In this document: piece by piece, positions 48,745 to 59,503 of the stretch
Layout: each line of letters opens with the position of its first letter
How positions within the stretch are numbered: the first letter of the stretch is position 1
NCBI RefSeq assembly: GCF_002878395.1
Contig: NC_061118.1
Span: 92,240,678 to 92,304,677, forward strand
DNA length: 64,000 nucleotides
Source: Capsicum annuum
Lineage: Eukaryota > Streptophyta > Magnoliopsida > Solanales > Solanaceae
Direction of reading: 5' to 3'
Notes under the pieces: model-generated
What the model was told of the DNA's origin: nothing
Database searches by the model: none
What the model saw: only the letters and a program-made list of their open reading frames with translations
Position numbers and translations under genes: made by a program

Positions 48745-50738
48745 TTACATTATAAGATGCTTAAGGACCTTAGAGGGTATAGGAAAGAGGGACATGATGT
48801 AGGTAGGTATAATATCCAGAAAACGGTTAATTAAAACCAACCTACCACCCATGGAGAGGTACTGCATCTGCCAGAAAGTTAATTTCTTCTCCACCATTTC
48901 TATCACTCCATTCCATACTTCAGCAGCCTTGTATTTTGCTCCCAGAGGTAAACCTAAATAGGTTGTAGGGAAGGAGACTATACCACAACCCCTAATTCCA
49001 GCCAATTCATCCATGTTTTCCACCTCATTAACCAAAAGATAACACTTTTTGACATGTTGATATGCAGACCTGAGATTGCTTCAAAGTGTGAGGTTAAGAT
49101 ATTGCATTTGTAGTTTCTCAGCCCCACAAAAAACAAGGGTATCATCAACGTAGAGTAGATGTGAGACTATGTGAGACTGAAACTGAGTTGTCATCACTAA
49201 TGCCTACTCGAAACCCTTCTATACATTCTAACTGCCTTGCTTTTTCAAGCATCTTGCTTAGGCCTTCCATGGCTAGAATAAACAGAAAAGGGAACAAGGG
49301 ATCACCTTGTCTAATCCCTTTTTATGGAAAAAGCCAACTGGGGGTCTGTTAACAAGAATAGAATATTTCTCAGTGGTGAGGCTGAATTTGGTGAGCCTGA
49401 ATTTGATCCATCTATCCCCAAACCCCATTTCCTTTAGCATAGACAGTCGGTAGGCCCAACTAACTTTATCAAAAGCTTTCTTAACATTAAGCTTGCAAAG
49501 TATACCAGGAATATCACTTTTTAGCCTCTCATCAAGCAATTTATTGGCCACCAGTAATGCATCTGTTATTTGTCTATCTTTAAGAAAAGTATTTTGCTCC
49601 CCTAGACCAACTTCCCAATTACAGATTTAATCTTTTCCGTTAGGAGCTTGGCTACTATTTTGTAGACGCTGCCAATGAGACTAATAGACCTAAAATCTCT
49701 AAGTTCTACAAATCCTTTCTTCTAAGGGACTAGAGCAATAAAAGAGGCATTACTAGATTTGACCATGCAGCAGTGCTAGTAAAAGTGATTAAGAGCATTC
49801 ATGATGTTTGCTTTAGTGAAAGCCCAAGTCATTTGATAAAAAGTCATTGTGTAACCGTCCGGCTTTTATCGGGGCACATGAGTTTATTAGAGCCAAAACT
49901 TCTTCCTCAAAAGCTCTTTCCAGCAACTCTTTCTCAGTTGTAGAGATGGTGGCTAGATTTTCAAATTTTGCACTAGGTCTCCATTGCTCCTCCTCTTTGT
50001 AAAGGCCTTGGTAGAACCTTAGAATTTCTAATTTGATCTTTTCACTGTCCTCAATAAGCTCCTCTCCAATCAACATCCTATCTATGGAATTATTTCTTCT
50101 ATTTGAATTATAGCCATATAGCCATTCTCGAGAAGAATTTGGTGTTTCAATCGCCTTCTTTGAGCCATAAACATCTGGATTTTTGCCTCCAAGAGTCTCC
50201 CCAGCTTTGGCCATTTTTCCCAGTTCACCTCTCAAATGCAAACATTTCTCTTTCTCAGGCCGAGACAAATATCTGTTTTCAGTTGCTTGATCAAGTAAAG
50301 CTAGCTCATCAAGTAGCTTTTTTTTTGCGCTTCCAATATACCGAAAGTTTCCCTGTTCCAATCTGTGATGTAATCTCAACTGTCTCAAAATGTTTTGAGT
50401 ATGAAAACTACAATAGAAGAAATGGAAAACCTTGCACTCTTCTTCATGTTTATTCCTAGTACAGGAAGTAGAAACAATATGTGTTGGCATACCGCTAATT
50501 CCTTATTTGAATTCTTTTTCTCCTCCTTAATACAAACCAACTCACTCTAATTTTTGTCTTTTTCTTAGCTTCTGCAAGAGAATAAAATCTGGACTACCCC
50601 TGATAGTGTAACTTTGCCACCAACCTTTTACCTTCTCAATGAAACCCTCCACTTCAAGCCACATGTTTTCAAATTTAAAGTAAGAGGGTTAGCTTCCCAA
50701 TCCCCACATTCCAAAAGCAAAGGCCTGTGATCAGATAC
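48745..50738 (-). pseudogene. L1 ORF2, reverse transcriptase region
   Basis: Broken frames follow the order of the L1 RT. 50490-49813 carries the linker and early RT (ELLERAFEEEVLALINSCAP). 49551-49273 has CKLNVKKAFDKVSWAYRL, with the first catalytic Asp changed to Asn in the usual KLDxxKAFD box. 49035-48745 has TTYLGLPLGAKYK and LTFWQMQYLSMGGRLVLINR. Nearest the LTR insertion (50738 leftward) one frame reads RIVSDHRPLLLECGDWE, the SDHRP end of the endonuclease domain. Several stops and frameshifts. Confidence 0.85.
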
Positions 50739-50742
50739 TATT

Positions 50743-50747
50743 CTTGG
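50743..50747. repeat. Target site duplication CTTGG, left copy
   Basis: Identical to 58224-58228, on the other side of the LTR retrotransposon in the LINE. Confidence 0.85.
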
Positions 50748-51105
50748 TGATACGAGCCAAATGGCCCTCGTAGTTTTTGATGACATCATTTGAGGCCAAG
50801 ACATGAGGACTCAAGCTTTGGTCACATTGAGGGTACAAGGACATGCATGGAGGACTCGTTTTGAGCGTACAATAAAACAATTCCATGTTTGGAAGGTTGC
50901 TTGGGAGCCTTCCTTGATACCTACCCGAGAGCCCTAAGGGATTTCACATCTTGAAGCTTGAAGAACCACGGCTTTGGAGTGCATTGAAAAGGCGTCCCAT
51001 TCATCAAGTCCAAACACTCGATGGCCGCCCCTTCTTGAAGGGCATTTTAGAGATTGCACATGGTGTTTTAACACACCATGGTCGCCCCTCTCTCATTAAG
51101 GGCTA

Positions 51106-51522
51106 GTGGTTGTGAATTCGAGCTTCCCAAAGAAGGAGGAGCACCTGATTACCTTCCGAAGCGCATCAGCCAAGACTCATGACTTTCTGTTGCTTCGGAA
51201 GGGGGATAGGGTTCTTTGTAAGGATTGTAAAGTCATCCCGAGTGAGCATTTTTCGACTCAGCACAGGCTTCTGGTTATGGACTTGTTTATCAAGAAGAGC
51301 AATAAGAGTAGGGCCGGAGAGGGTCGACCCAGAATTAAGTGGGGTGGCTTGACGCCAGTTAGTGCGCTGGAGATAAGGGAGAAGGTAGCGGGAGTGGGGG
51401 TTTGGGAGTGTAAGGGGGACGTGGATCTTATGTGGGACAAGGCGGACAGCTGCATCAGAGAGACGGCTAAAGAAGTGCTAGGGGTTTCCAGGAGTCAGGC
51501 CGATCGACATAAGGGTGATTGA
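51106..51522 (+). pseudogene. RTE LINE, endonuclease C-terminal part and linker
   Basis: A 138-codon frame with TFRSASAKTHDFLLLRKGDR, CKVIPSEHFSTQHRLLVMDL and RPRIKWGGLT. The SEHFSTQHRLLV block matches the end of the APE-type endonuclease of plant RTE LINEs, where the catalytic His normally lies. The first part of the domain is absent because of the 5' truncation. Confidence 0.75.
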
Positions 51523-51579
51523 TGGTGGAATGATGAAGTTAAGAAGAAAGTAGAGATTAAGAAGGGGGCGTATGTTAAG

Positions 51580-52738
51580 TTGATTGAAAATAAGGATGAA
51601 GAGGAGAAACGGGTGAATATGGAGGTCTACAAAGTTGCTAGGAAAGAGACTAAGTTAGCAGTTACGGCTGCTAAGATAGCAACGTTTGAGAGCTTATATG
51701 CGGGGTTAGAGGAGAAAGGGGGGGAAAAAGGTTGTATAGGCTTGATAAGGCTAGGGAGAGGAAGGGTCGTGACCTCGATCAAGTGAAGTGCATTAAGGGG
51801 GAAGAAGGTAGAGTTTTGATGGAGGATGTTCACATTAAGAAGAGATGGCAGGAGTATTTTCATAGATTTTTAAACGAGGAAGGGGACAGGGGTTTTGTGT
51901 TAGGGGAGTTGGAGCGCTCGGAGGAGAGCCGAGTTTTCTGTTATTGTAAATTTTAAAGTGGAGGAGGTCAGAGAGGTTGTTCGTAAGATGCGGAGAGGTA
52001 GGGCGACGGCGACGGCGCCTGACGAGATTCCAGTGGATTTTTGGAAGTATGCTGGTGGGGCAGGCTTGAGATGGTTGACTGATTTGTTCAACGTCATTTT
52101 CAAGACTGCGAGGATGTTTGAGGCTTGGAGATGGAGTACGATGATTCTGTTATATAAAAACAAGGGTGACGTTCAGAGTTGCAACAATTATAGGGGTATT
52201 AAGCTTTTGAGTCACACTATGAAAATTAGGGAGAGGGTGGTTGAACAGAGATTGAGAAAGGTCGTGTCCATTACGGAGAATCAGTTTGGTTTTATGCCTG
52301 GTCGCTCGACGACAGAAGCAATCCACCTGGTAAGAAGATTGGTGGAGCAGTATAGGGAAAGCAAGAGGGATTTGCACATGGTGTTCATCGATTTGGAGAA
52401 GGCGTATGACAGTCCCCAGGGAGGTGTTTTGGAGTTGCTTAGAGGCAAGAGGAGTTCCGGTGGCATACATCAGAGTTATTAAGGACATGTACGAGGGAAA
52501 TAAGACTCGGGTGAGGACAGTGGGAGGTAACTCAGGGCATTTTCCAGTCGAGACTGGTTTGCATCAGGGATCGACTCTTAGCCCATTCTTTTTTGCGTTG
52601 GTGTTGGACGTGCTGACGCGGAGGATTCAAGGTGAGGTATTGTGGTATATGTTATTTGCAGATGATGTAGTGCTGATTGACGAGACACGAAGGGGTGTGA
52701 ATGAGAAATTGGAGGTTTGGAGGCAAACCCGAATCTAA
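51580..52738 (+). pseudogene. RTE LINE, reverse transcriptase
   Basis: Successive frames carry [89 protein letters not shown] (first Asp), [20 protein letters not shown] and [13 protein letters not shown] (the FADD catalytic pair). A frameshift near 52420-52450 separates the two halves. The order and motifs are those of RTE-clade LINEs, not of L1. Confidence 0.9.
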
Positions 52739-53001
52739 GGGGTTCAGGTTGAGTAGGTCCAAGACAAGGTATTTGGAATGCAAGTTTAGTGACTCGTGTA
52801 TGGAGGACAGTATGGTGGTAAGGTAGGATTCTCAGGATGAAGGATAGTTTTAAGTATCTAGGGTCTATGATTCAGGGGAATGGCGAGATTGATGAGGATG
52901 TCTCTAAACGTATTGGAGCAGGCTGGATGAAATGGAGGCTTGCCTCGAAAGTGTTGTGAGATAAGAAGGTACCCTTTAAGCTTAAAGGCAAATTCTACAG
53001 A

Positions 53002-53412
53002 GTGGCAGTCCGTCCGGCCATGTTGTATGGAGCGGAGTGTTGGCCAGTCCAGAAATCACATATTCAAAGATTGAAGGTGGCGGAAATGAGAATGTTGCGT
53101 TGGATGTGTGGCCTTACTAGAGGGGATAAAGTTAGGAATGAGACTATCCAGGAGAAGGTGGAAGTGGCTTCGATGGAGGATAAGATACGAGAAGGAAGGT
53201 TAAGATGGTTTGGGCATGTGATGAGGAGGGGCACAGATGCCCCAGTTCGAAGGTGCGAAAGGCTAGCTTTGGATGGCTTCAGTAGGAGTAGAGGTAGGCC
53301 AAAGAAATACTGGAGGGAGGTAATTAGGCAGGACATGGAGTTGTTTCATCTTACTAAGGACATGACCCTAGACAGGAAGGTGTGGAGGTCGCGGATTAGG
53401 GTAGAAGGCTAG
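53002..53412 (+). pseudogene. RTE LINE, C-terminal region
   Basis: Contains [60 protein letters not shown] and [16 protein letters not shown], the usual tail of plant RTE reverse transcriptase ORFs. A stop and frame change near 52740-53000 separates it from the RT. It ends at a stop at 53412, followed by the 3' UTR. Confidence 0.9.
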
Positions 53413-54199
53413 TGTGAGTGGGTGGGTTGTGGCTAGGTGTTAGGAGAGTTTGGGTGTGATAGGTGTCTTAGGTCTGTGAATGTGTGTGACTACTACATGG
53501 GTATCCGTTTTCCTTATTTCTTATTACATATTGTTCGTTGTTCTCTTATTTCCTTTTCTCGAATATCTAGTGTTATTATTTCTTACCCTTTATTTTGTTA
53601 TGCTACCCATCCAGTTTTATATTTCATTACGATCTTGGTATATTATTCTATATCTTGAGCCGGGGGTTTATCGGAAACAACCTCTCTACTTCCTCGAAGG
53701 TGGTATGGACTGCGTACATTTTACCCTCCCTAGACCTCACTTTGTGGGAATACACTGGGACTGTTGTTGTTGTTGATGATGATGTAATAGCCTATAAATA
53801 AGCACTTATTAGGTTTATTTCACTTAGTTTTTGAAAGATGAATGATTGAAAGAACTCATCTCTTGAGAGAGTGTGAAAACCGTAATCAGAGTAGCACTTA
53901 ATGTGGAATCACTAGTGTTGCATTTTGGTTAGAAACGTTGGTGCTTGAGTAATGGATTCCCTCTTGTGTCTACGTAAGAGTGTGGTGTTACTATTGTAAG
54001 TCTTAGGGGTTCCAGGATTTGATACATCCTTTAGTTCCTACTTCTTATAATAGTGTATGTCTCACTATCTTACTTTATCGTATTTGTTGTGTTTGTTTCT
54101 TATGTTCTCGGTTTGGTGTTGCTGCCATAGCTTAGTTTCCATCATGTTATCGTGTGTTTCCATCTTGTTATCGTGTGTTGGTGGTTGTCCCGTATTATT

Positions 54200-54211
54200 T
54201 GGTATCAGAGC
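54200..54211 (+). promoter_or_regulatory. Primer binding site of the LTR retrotransposon in the LINE
   Basis: TGGTATCAGAGC, two bases after the 5' LTR end, is an exact initiator-Met tRNA complementary site. Confidence 0.9.
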
Positions 54212-57200
54212 AAGGATTGATTCCGTTCCCACGAGATCAATCTTAGGCTTGCTATCTTGAAAAATCAAAAAAAAATGTAGAAAACTGAAAATCCAAAAGA
54301 AACACATTCTGTCCCGTTTTTTGGCACTTGGCCGAAATTTTGATCTTGAATTTTGTGTGTTTTGTGTGTTCTAGTGTTAGATCTTTGTTTCCTAACACTA
54401 GAAGAAGTGTCCAAAATCGAAAATCCCACAAAAAAAAAAAGTTGTTCTTGTGTTATTCCTTGGCCGAGAGTTAGTGTTCTTGTTTGCATCTTGGCCGAGA
54501 CTTTAAAGACCTAGATCTAGGAGTATTTTGCTTGTCTTGATTGTTTCTAGTGTTAGGGTTTTTCTTCACTAACACTAAAGGAGTCTAGATCCCAAGGTTG
54601 AGCTCCTACGTGTGTTGTTGCGGATTCCCTCTTAAGCGTGTTATTGGTGTTGATTGTTATGGATTCACGTTTGAAAGTGTGTTGTTGTTATTGTTGTGGT
54701 GGTTTTGAGCTTGAAATAGTGTCGTGGTTAGTTAAAGGTCCAACGTGAACCTTAGTCTTCAAGGTTCTACTGAAGGTTCTTGGTGTTCATAACGATTCTT
54801 CATGTCTTGTTCAAGAAAAACCTTCAATAGCGGTGTTTTGATCTTAAGGCTAAGTGGAAAAGAGTGAAGTCTCTTGTTTGTCTTGAAACAAGTCCCAAAG
54901 ATATACCAAAGAAGTAAGGGACAAAAGGACTTTCAAAAAGGTTTGTTGCCAAAAGAGAGAGAACTCTTTCCAAGGTTGACAAAAGAGGAAAGGGCCACCA
55001 ACCCTTCAAAAAGATGTCCTGCCCAAAAGGTGCAAGTCAAGTCAACCCTTTTTGAATGTGAAAAAAGGCTCCAAACTTCTTGTCTTCCCCTCCAAAACCA
55101 AATATACTCCCCTTTAAGAATTCAAAGTTGAACAAAATTTCAAAGTTGAAAAAAAACTGAAATAAGAATTTTTCAAAACCCGCAACCAATCCGAGGTTGC
55201 CACGTCACCTATTTCCATACAACACACCAATTGTAGGCTCAAATTTGTGGATTCCTAGTTTCTTTTACTTGTTCCTATAGTTTCGTTTATTGATTCTAAT
55301 ACTAATTGATAAACTAGTAATCATCTACTAGGTTGTAAGTTAGTTTTTGAGTCCGTTCATTCGTGTTTGCGTTTGTTGTGTGCTTTTATCGTTTGTGAAT
55401 CGTTGTAGTTTCTTGGCTCACATCCGACAAGATTTCTTCGAGTCTTTCAAACGAAAATCCATTCCGGACAAGAGTAGAACTCACCCCTCAATGTCTCAAC
55501 GTCTCACGGATTACAGGCCGACTTACAACACTTGTGAAACCAAGTGTGAGGTGATCAAAAGTGTGAGAGCGTGGTGAGGATACTTTTTTGAGCTAACGTG
55601 TCTGTCTGTTTTTTTTATTTTCTTTCTTAGGTCTCATGGATAAGAATGTTGCCCATACTATCTTGGCCTACCTTGAAGCTCTCAACCGTAAGTGTGAAAG
55701 GTTACACACGGACTTGTCATCAATAAATGAAAGGTTAGGTCGCATGGAAGGTCAAAGGAACTCCAATCACTCTTTTCCAAAGGAGCAAGTGGGCTGCCAA
55801 GACACACACCAAGGTAAAGGCCGCACTCATATGATCTACAAGGTAAAAATGCTATCTTCGACACTCCTACAATTTTAGAATGTTGTGATGTGGCTAGTAG
55901 TAGCCAAGTGGATGTAGTTGGTGGTTTGCCTAAAGAAGGATTGCATGAGTCTTCCCTTTGTGACACTCTTAGAATTGCTAGGTTGCAAGAAGATCTAATT
56001 TTTATTGTAAAGTAAGCAAGCACTGGTTGATCCTATAGATGACAAAATTGATTCTTCTCGTAAGAATAATTTGTGTCCATCTAGTGCTAGCACTTTTAAC
56101 TTGAATAAGGTTCTATTGCCATGTCATAAGAGTATTCACACACTAGTTGACCCTTGTGAAAATCAAGGTGAGTCTAGTGAGGATGTGTGTAATGATTAAC
56201 ATACTCACGAACATAGTCCACTACTTGAGCATGTGTATGATGTGTTTGAGAGGGCTCAAGTTAGTGATGATGTTGATAGAGTTGATCACGAGATTGGAGA
56301 TGATTCTTTGAGCATATTGAGTAATGAAAGTCTTATTATTAGTTTTGCTCATCGAAATCATGTAAATGAAAATGTTTATAGGAGTGAACCCGTGAACTTG
56401 TCCTTTGATAGAGATTATAATGTTTGCTTGGCTCATAGGGATAATCATGTGCTTGGAAACCTCTTTGAAACTTGATAATGACCTTTTAGAGAGTGAACTT
56501 GCTTGTTCCAAATCTGCCCGCGGGATAGATCATGCTCTCTTTAGGTATAATGTCTTGTTTGAAAATGATATAAACACTCCTAATGAACCTAGTGGTGAGA
56601 GTGATGGTATAGCTTATTTTGAAGGCTATAGCCTATATGCTAACCCACTATGGTGTGACAACATTCCTCGTAAAGATGGAAATCTCTTTTTGAAAGATGA
56701 GAGTACTCTTAAGAGTAAGGAATGTGTAGTCCTTCTTAACAACCCAAGGGGGCAAAGGTGCCATTGACTCTTTGGGGTAATGTTACTAAGTGTGCATCCT
56801 TGCTTGACACACTTATGCTTAAATTGCATGAATCCCAACTTGTGGATACCAAGTTGTATATTTGTTTGAAGGAAAGAGCGTGTACATGCTTAAATGCTTT
56901 GTCTTCACCCATGCATGCCTTTACACTTAATTCTTTTCTATACTACCTCTTTGCCAATGATGACATCCATGTTAGTTTCGGGTTTGCATTAAGTAGAGGT
57001 AGGGGTTTAGTTGGTTAGTCCACTTGTTTAAATGACAATGCTATAAGGGATTGGTGGACTTTGAGACCAATAGTGACACCACGATTGATGAGGCCACTTA
57101 AAGAGGTAATGAAACAATTGTGCCTTCTGGTTCCTAAGACAAGGGTAGCCTTACCTTTCGGACTTAGTAATACCATTGAGACCTTTGTAGTTTCTTTATC

Positions 57201-57412
57201 TCATGTTACTTGTCATAGTCAATTCCTTTGTAACATTCTTACTAAACTTTTCTTAACCAAGACAAAGGATTCGTAGTTATATTTCAAGTATGTACCGTCG
57301 TGGCATGATGATGTTATTTATTGTGCTAACTCTAACACTCATGTCATAAGAATGTGCTTGTTTGTCTTCTCTTTGGTCTTGCAAGGTTTGGATTCGAGGT
57401 CGAATCCTTTTC
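54212..57412 (+). other. Interior of the non-autonomous LTR retrotransposon
   Basis: About 3.2 kb. A frame at 55636-55878 begins MDKNVAHTILAYLEALNRKC and contains SINERLGRMEGQR, a short coiled-coil-like peptide of the kind found at the start of some gypsy gag proteins. Further short frames (56233-56475, 56405-56767) are acidic and Asn/Asp-rich with no known domain. Just before the polypurine tract a frame reads LDSRSNPFQKGEDDT, like the last residues of gypsy polyproteins in Solanaceae (SRxNPFQxGEDD). The middle of pol is missing. Confidence 0.55.
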
Positions 57413-57425
57413 AAAAAGGGGAGGA
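57413..57425 (+). promoter_or_regulatory. Polypurine tract of the LTR retrotransposon in the LINE
   Basis: AAAAAGGGGAGGA directly precedes the TGATAC start of the 3' LTR. Confidence 0.85.
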
Positions 57426-58223
57426 TGATACAATACAAATGGCCCTAGTAGTTTTTGATGACATCATTCGAGGCCAAGGCATGAGGATTCAAGCTTTGGT
57501 CACATTGAGGGTACAAGGACATGCATGGAGGACCCGTTTCGAGCATACAATAAAGTAATTCCAAGTTTGGAAGGTCGCTTGGGAGCCTTCCTTGATACCT
57601 ACCCGAGAGCCCTAAGGGATTTCACATCTTGAAGCTTGAAGAACCACGGCTTTGGAGTGCTTTGAAGAGGCGTCCCATTCATCTAGTCCAAACACTCAAT
57701 GGCTGCCCCCTTCTTGAAGGGCATTTAAGAGATTGCACATGATGTTTTAACACACCATGGCCTCCCCTCTTTCATTAAGGGCATCTTGTTTTTTTCTTCC
57801 CTTTATGTAATAGCCCATAAATAAACACTTATTAGGTTTATTTCACTTAGTTTTTTGAAAGATGAATGATTGAAAGAACTCATCTCTTGAGAGAGTGAAA
57901 ACCGTAACTAGGGTAGCACTTAGTATGGAATCACTAGTATTGCATTTTGGCGAGAAACGTCGGTGCTTGAGGGGTGGATTCCCTCTTGTGTCTACGTAAG
58001 AGTGTGGTGTTACTATTGTAAGTCTTACGGGTTCTAGGATTTGATACATCCTTTAGTTCCTACTTCTTGTAATAGTGTATGTCTCACTATCTGTCTTACT
58101 TTATCGCATTTGTTGTGTTTGTTTCTTATGTTCTCGGTTTGGTGTTGCTACCATAGCTTAGTTTCCATCTTGTTATCGTGTGTTTCCATCTTGTTATCGA
58201 GTGTTGGTGGCTGTCCCGTATCA
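57426..58223 (+). repeat. 3' LTR, intact copy
   Basis: 798 bp, TGATACAATACAAATGGCCC to GTCCCGTATCA. It is closely similar to 50748-51103 plus 53782-54197 but includes 22 bp (ATCTTGTTTTTTTCTTCCC region) lost from the 5' LTR at the RTE insertion. Confidence 0.9.
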
Positions 58224-58883
58224 CTTGGCAGAGCTAACTGCTTGATAGCATTGAAGTTTGCATCCCTTTCTGAAGAGATTAGGAATCTGTCGATTCTAGA
58301 AGCTTGCATTGAGTCACCCCCCTCTGAACCATGTATAATGAGCCCTCTGTAATGGTAGATCAATGATGCCCAGGTCTTGAATGGTGTCTGTGAAAGATTT
58401 CATGGCCCTTGATCGCAGTTGTATCTTTCACTTTCATACATACAAACATTGAAATCACCTCCTATCACCAACTGTTCATCCCAAAGACCTCTGATAGCTG
58501 CCAATTCATGCCATAGTTCTTCCCTCTTAGGGTTTGAGTGGGTCCATGAACCCCTGTGAAGCACTTCACACCACCTGAAGAGGTCGTGAGAGCTTTCCAA
58601 CATACAAGAAATGGTATATGCCCCAAGTTGCACATCAATTTAGACCAGAATCTTTTGTCCCATAGTACAATAATGCCGCCACTTCTTCCATTTGGCTTTA
58701 GCTCCGCCCATTCTACCCAGTGGTTCCCCTAGACTTGTCTAATATGAAAAGGAGTCCATTCTGCCACTTTTGTTTCTTATCAACATACTATATCTGTTTT
58801 CCATTTATGGATGAGAGATTTGATTGTAGTTCACTTATCGGCCTTATTCAGCCCCCGCACATTCCAACTTAATATTTTAATCT
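58224..58883 (-). pseudogene. L1 ORF2, endonuclease domain
   Basis: On the minus strand ORF2 opens with ATG at 58887 and reads MKIKILSWNVRGLNKADK before a stop, the standard N-terminus of plant L1 endonuclease (the Asn of WNVRG is a metal ligand). Later frames give HSNPKREELWHELAAIRG and LVIGGDFNVC (the GDFN box) at 58633-58400, then SRIDRFLISSE, another conserved block. The domain is cut at KQLALPS by the LTR element and resumes at 50738. Confidence 0.9.
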
Positions 58884-59494
58884 TCATTCAAAGAAGGCTT
58901 TGTAGGTCTTGTCCCGATCACTTGACTTTCTACCCTCTAAATTCATACCCCAACTCAACCTCTCAAGCTCTAAAGACTGTTTCTTTGTCCCCTTGTTTCT
59001 GGTGTTGGAGGATGCTTTTCGCTGCTCAATTTGTGATTGCCTCTTTCGCTCCATTCGTAGGACCATATCGAGAATTTCATGTTCAAACCCCACTGTATTA
59101 ATCCCAAAGGCTTTGCATGCCTTGTACATCACAGTTTTAGTCCATCTTGAAGTATCAACTACAAGAGGGGAAGGGGAGCGAGTGACTTGAGTAGAAGAAT
59201 GTCCAAGCTTCAAATTAAGGAAGGAGAAGATTATCACTGGAGGAATATTCAGCATCGAAACTGTTTACTGTTACAAAATCGCTTGGCTGCATAGGTCTTA
59301 GAATTATCATGGCCATCGGCTCTGTTTCGTAATCTGCTTCATTATCAAGTTGAAATGATAAGTCGCTTGCCACCCTTGAAGGTGTCATCTTAATTTTCCC
59401 ATCTTTTGCGTTCTTTATTTCTTCAGTGAGTGGGTCAAAATAATTCTCAAGTCTTAACGGACTTCTTTTATGAGAACATGGGTCAAAAAAAGGT

Positions 59495-59503
59495 CTTTTT
59501 GCC
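59495..59503. repeat. Target site duplication CTTTTTGCC, left copy
   Basis: Identical to 62206-62214 beyond the other end of the MULE. Nine bases, as expected for Mutator-like elements. Confidence 0.9.

Larger units (their letters stand above)
51104..53781 (+). mobile_element. RTE-type LINE inserted in the 5' LTR
   Basis: Order on the plus strand: end of an endonuclease domain, RTE-type reverse transcriptase, C-terminal region, and a 3' tail GCGTACATTTTACCCTCCCT ending in TTG/ATG repeats (53762-53783). The 5' end is truncated. Compared with the intact 3' LTR, 22 bp of LTR are missing at the insertion point, so it went in with a small target deletion and not a duplication. Stops and frameshifts split the ORF. 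Confidence 0.85.
50748..58223 (+). mobile_element. LTR retrotransposon (gypsy-like, non-autonomous) inserted in the L1 ORF2
   Basis: Begins TGATACGAGCC, ends CCGTATCA, and is flanked by CTTGG on both sides. 5' LTR: 50748-51103 plus 53782-54197, split by an RTE LINE. Primer site TGGTATCAGAGC at 54200-54211 (initiator-Met tRNA). Polypurine tract AAAAAGGGGAGGA at 57413-57425. 3' LTR: 57426-58223 (798 bp). The 3.2-kb interior has no RT, RNase H or integrase, only short frames, so the element would need a helper (LARD-like or a deleted copy). Confidence 0.9.

Noticed and set aside
50103..50459. A plus-strand frame of 118 codons
   Set aside because: It is the reverse of L1 ORF2 coding sequence, which has recognisable RT and linker residues on the minus strand.
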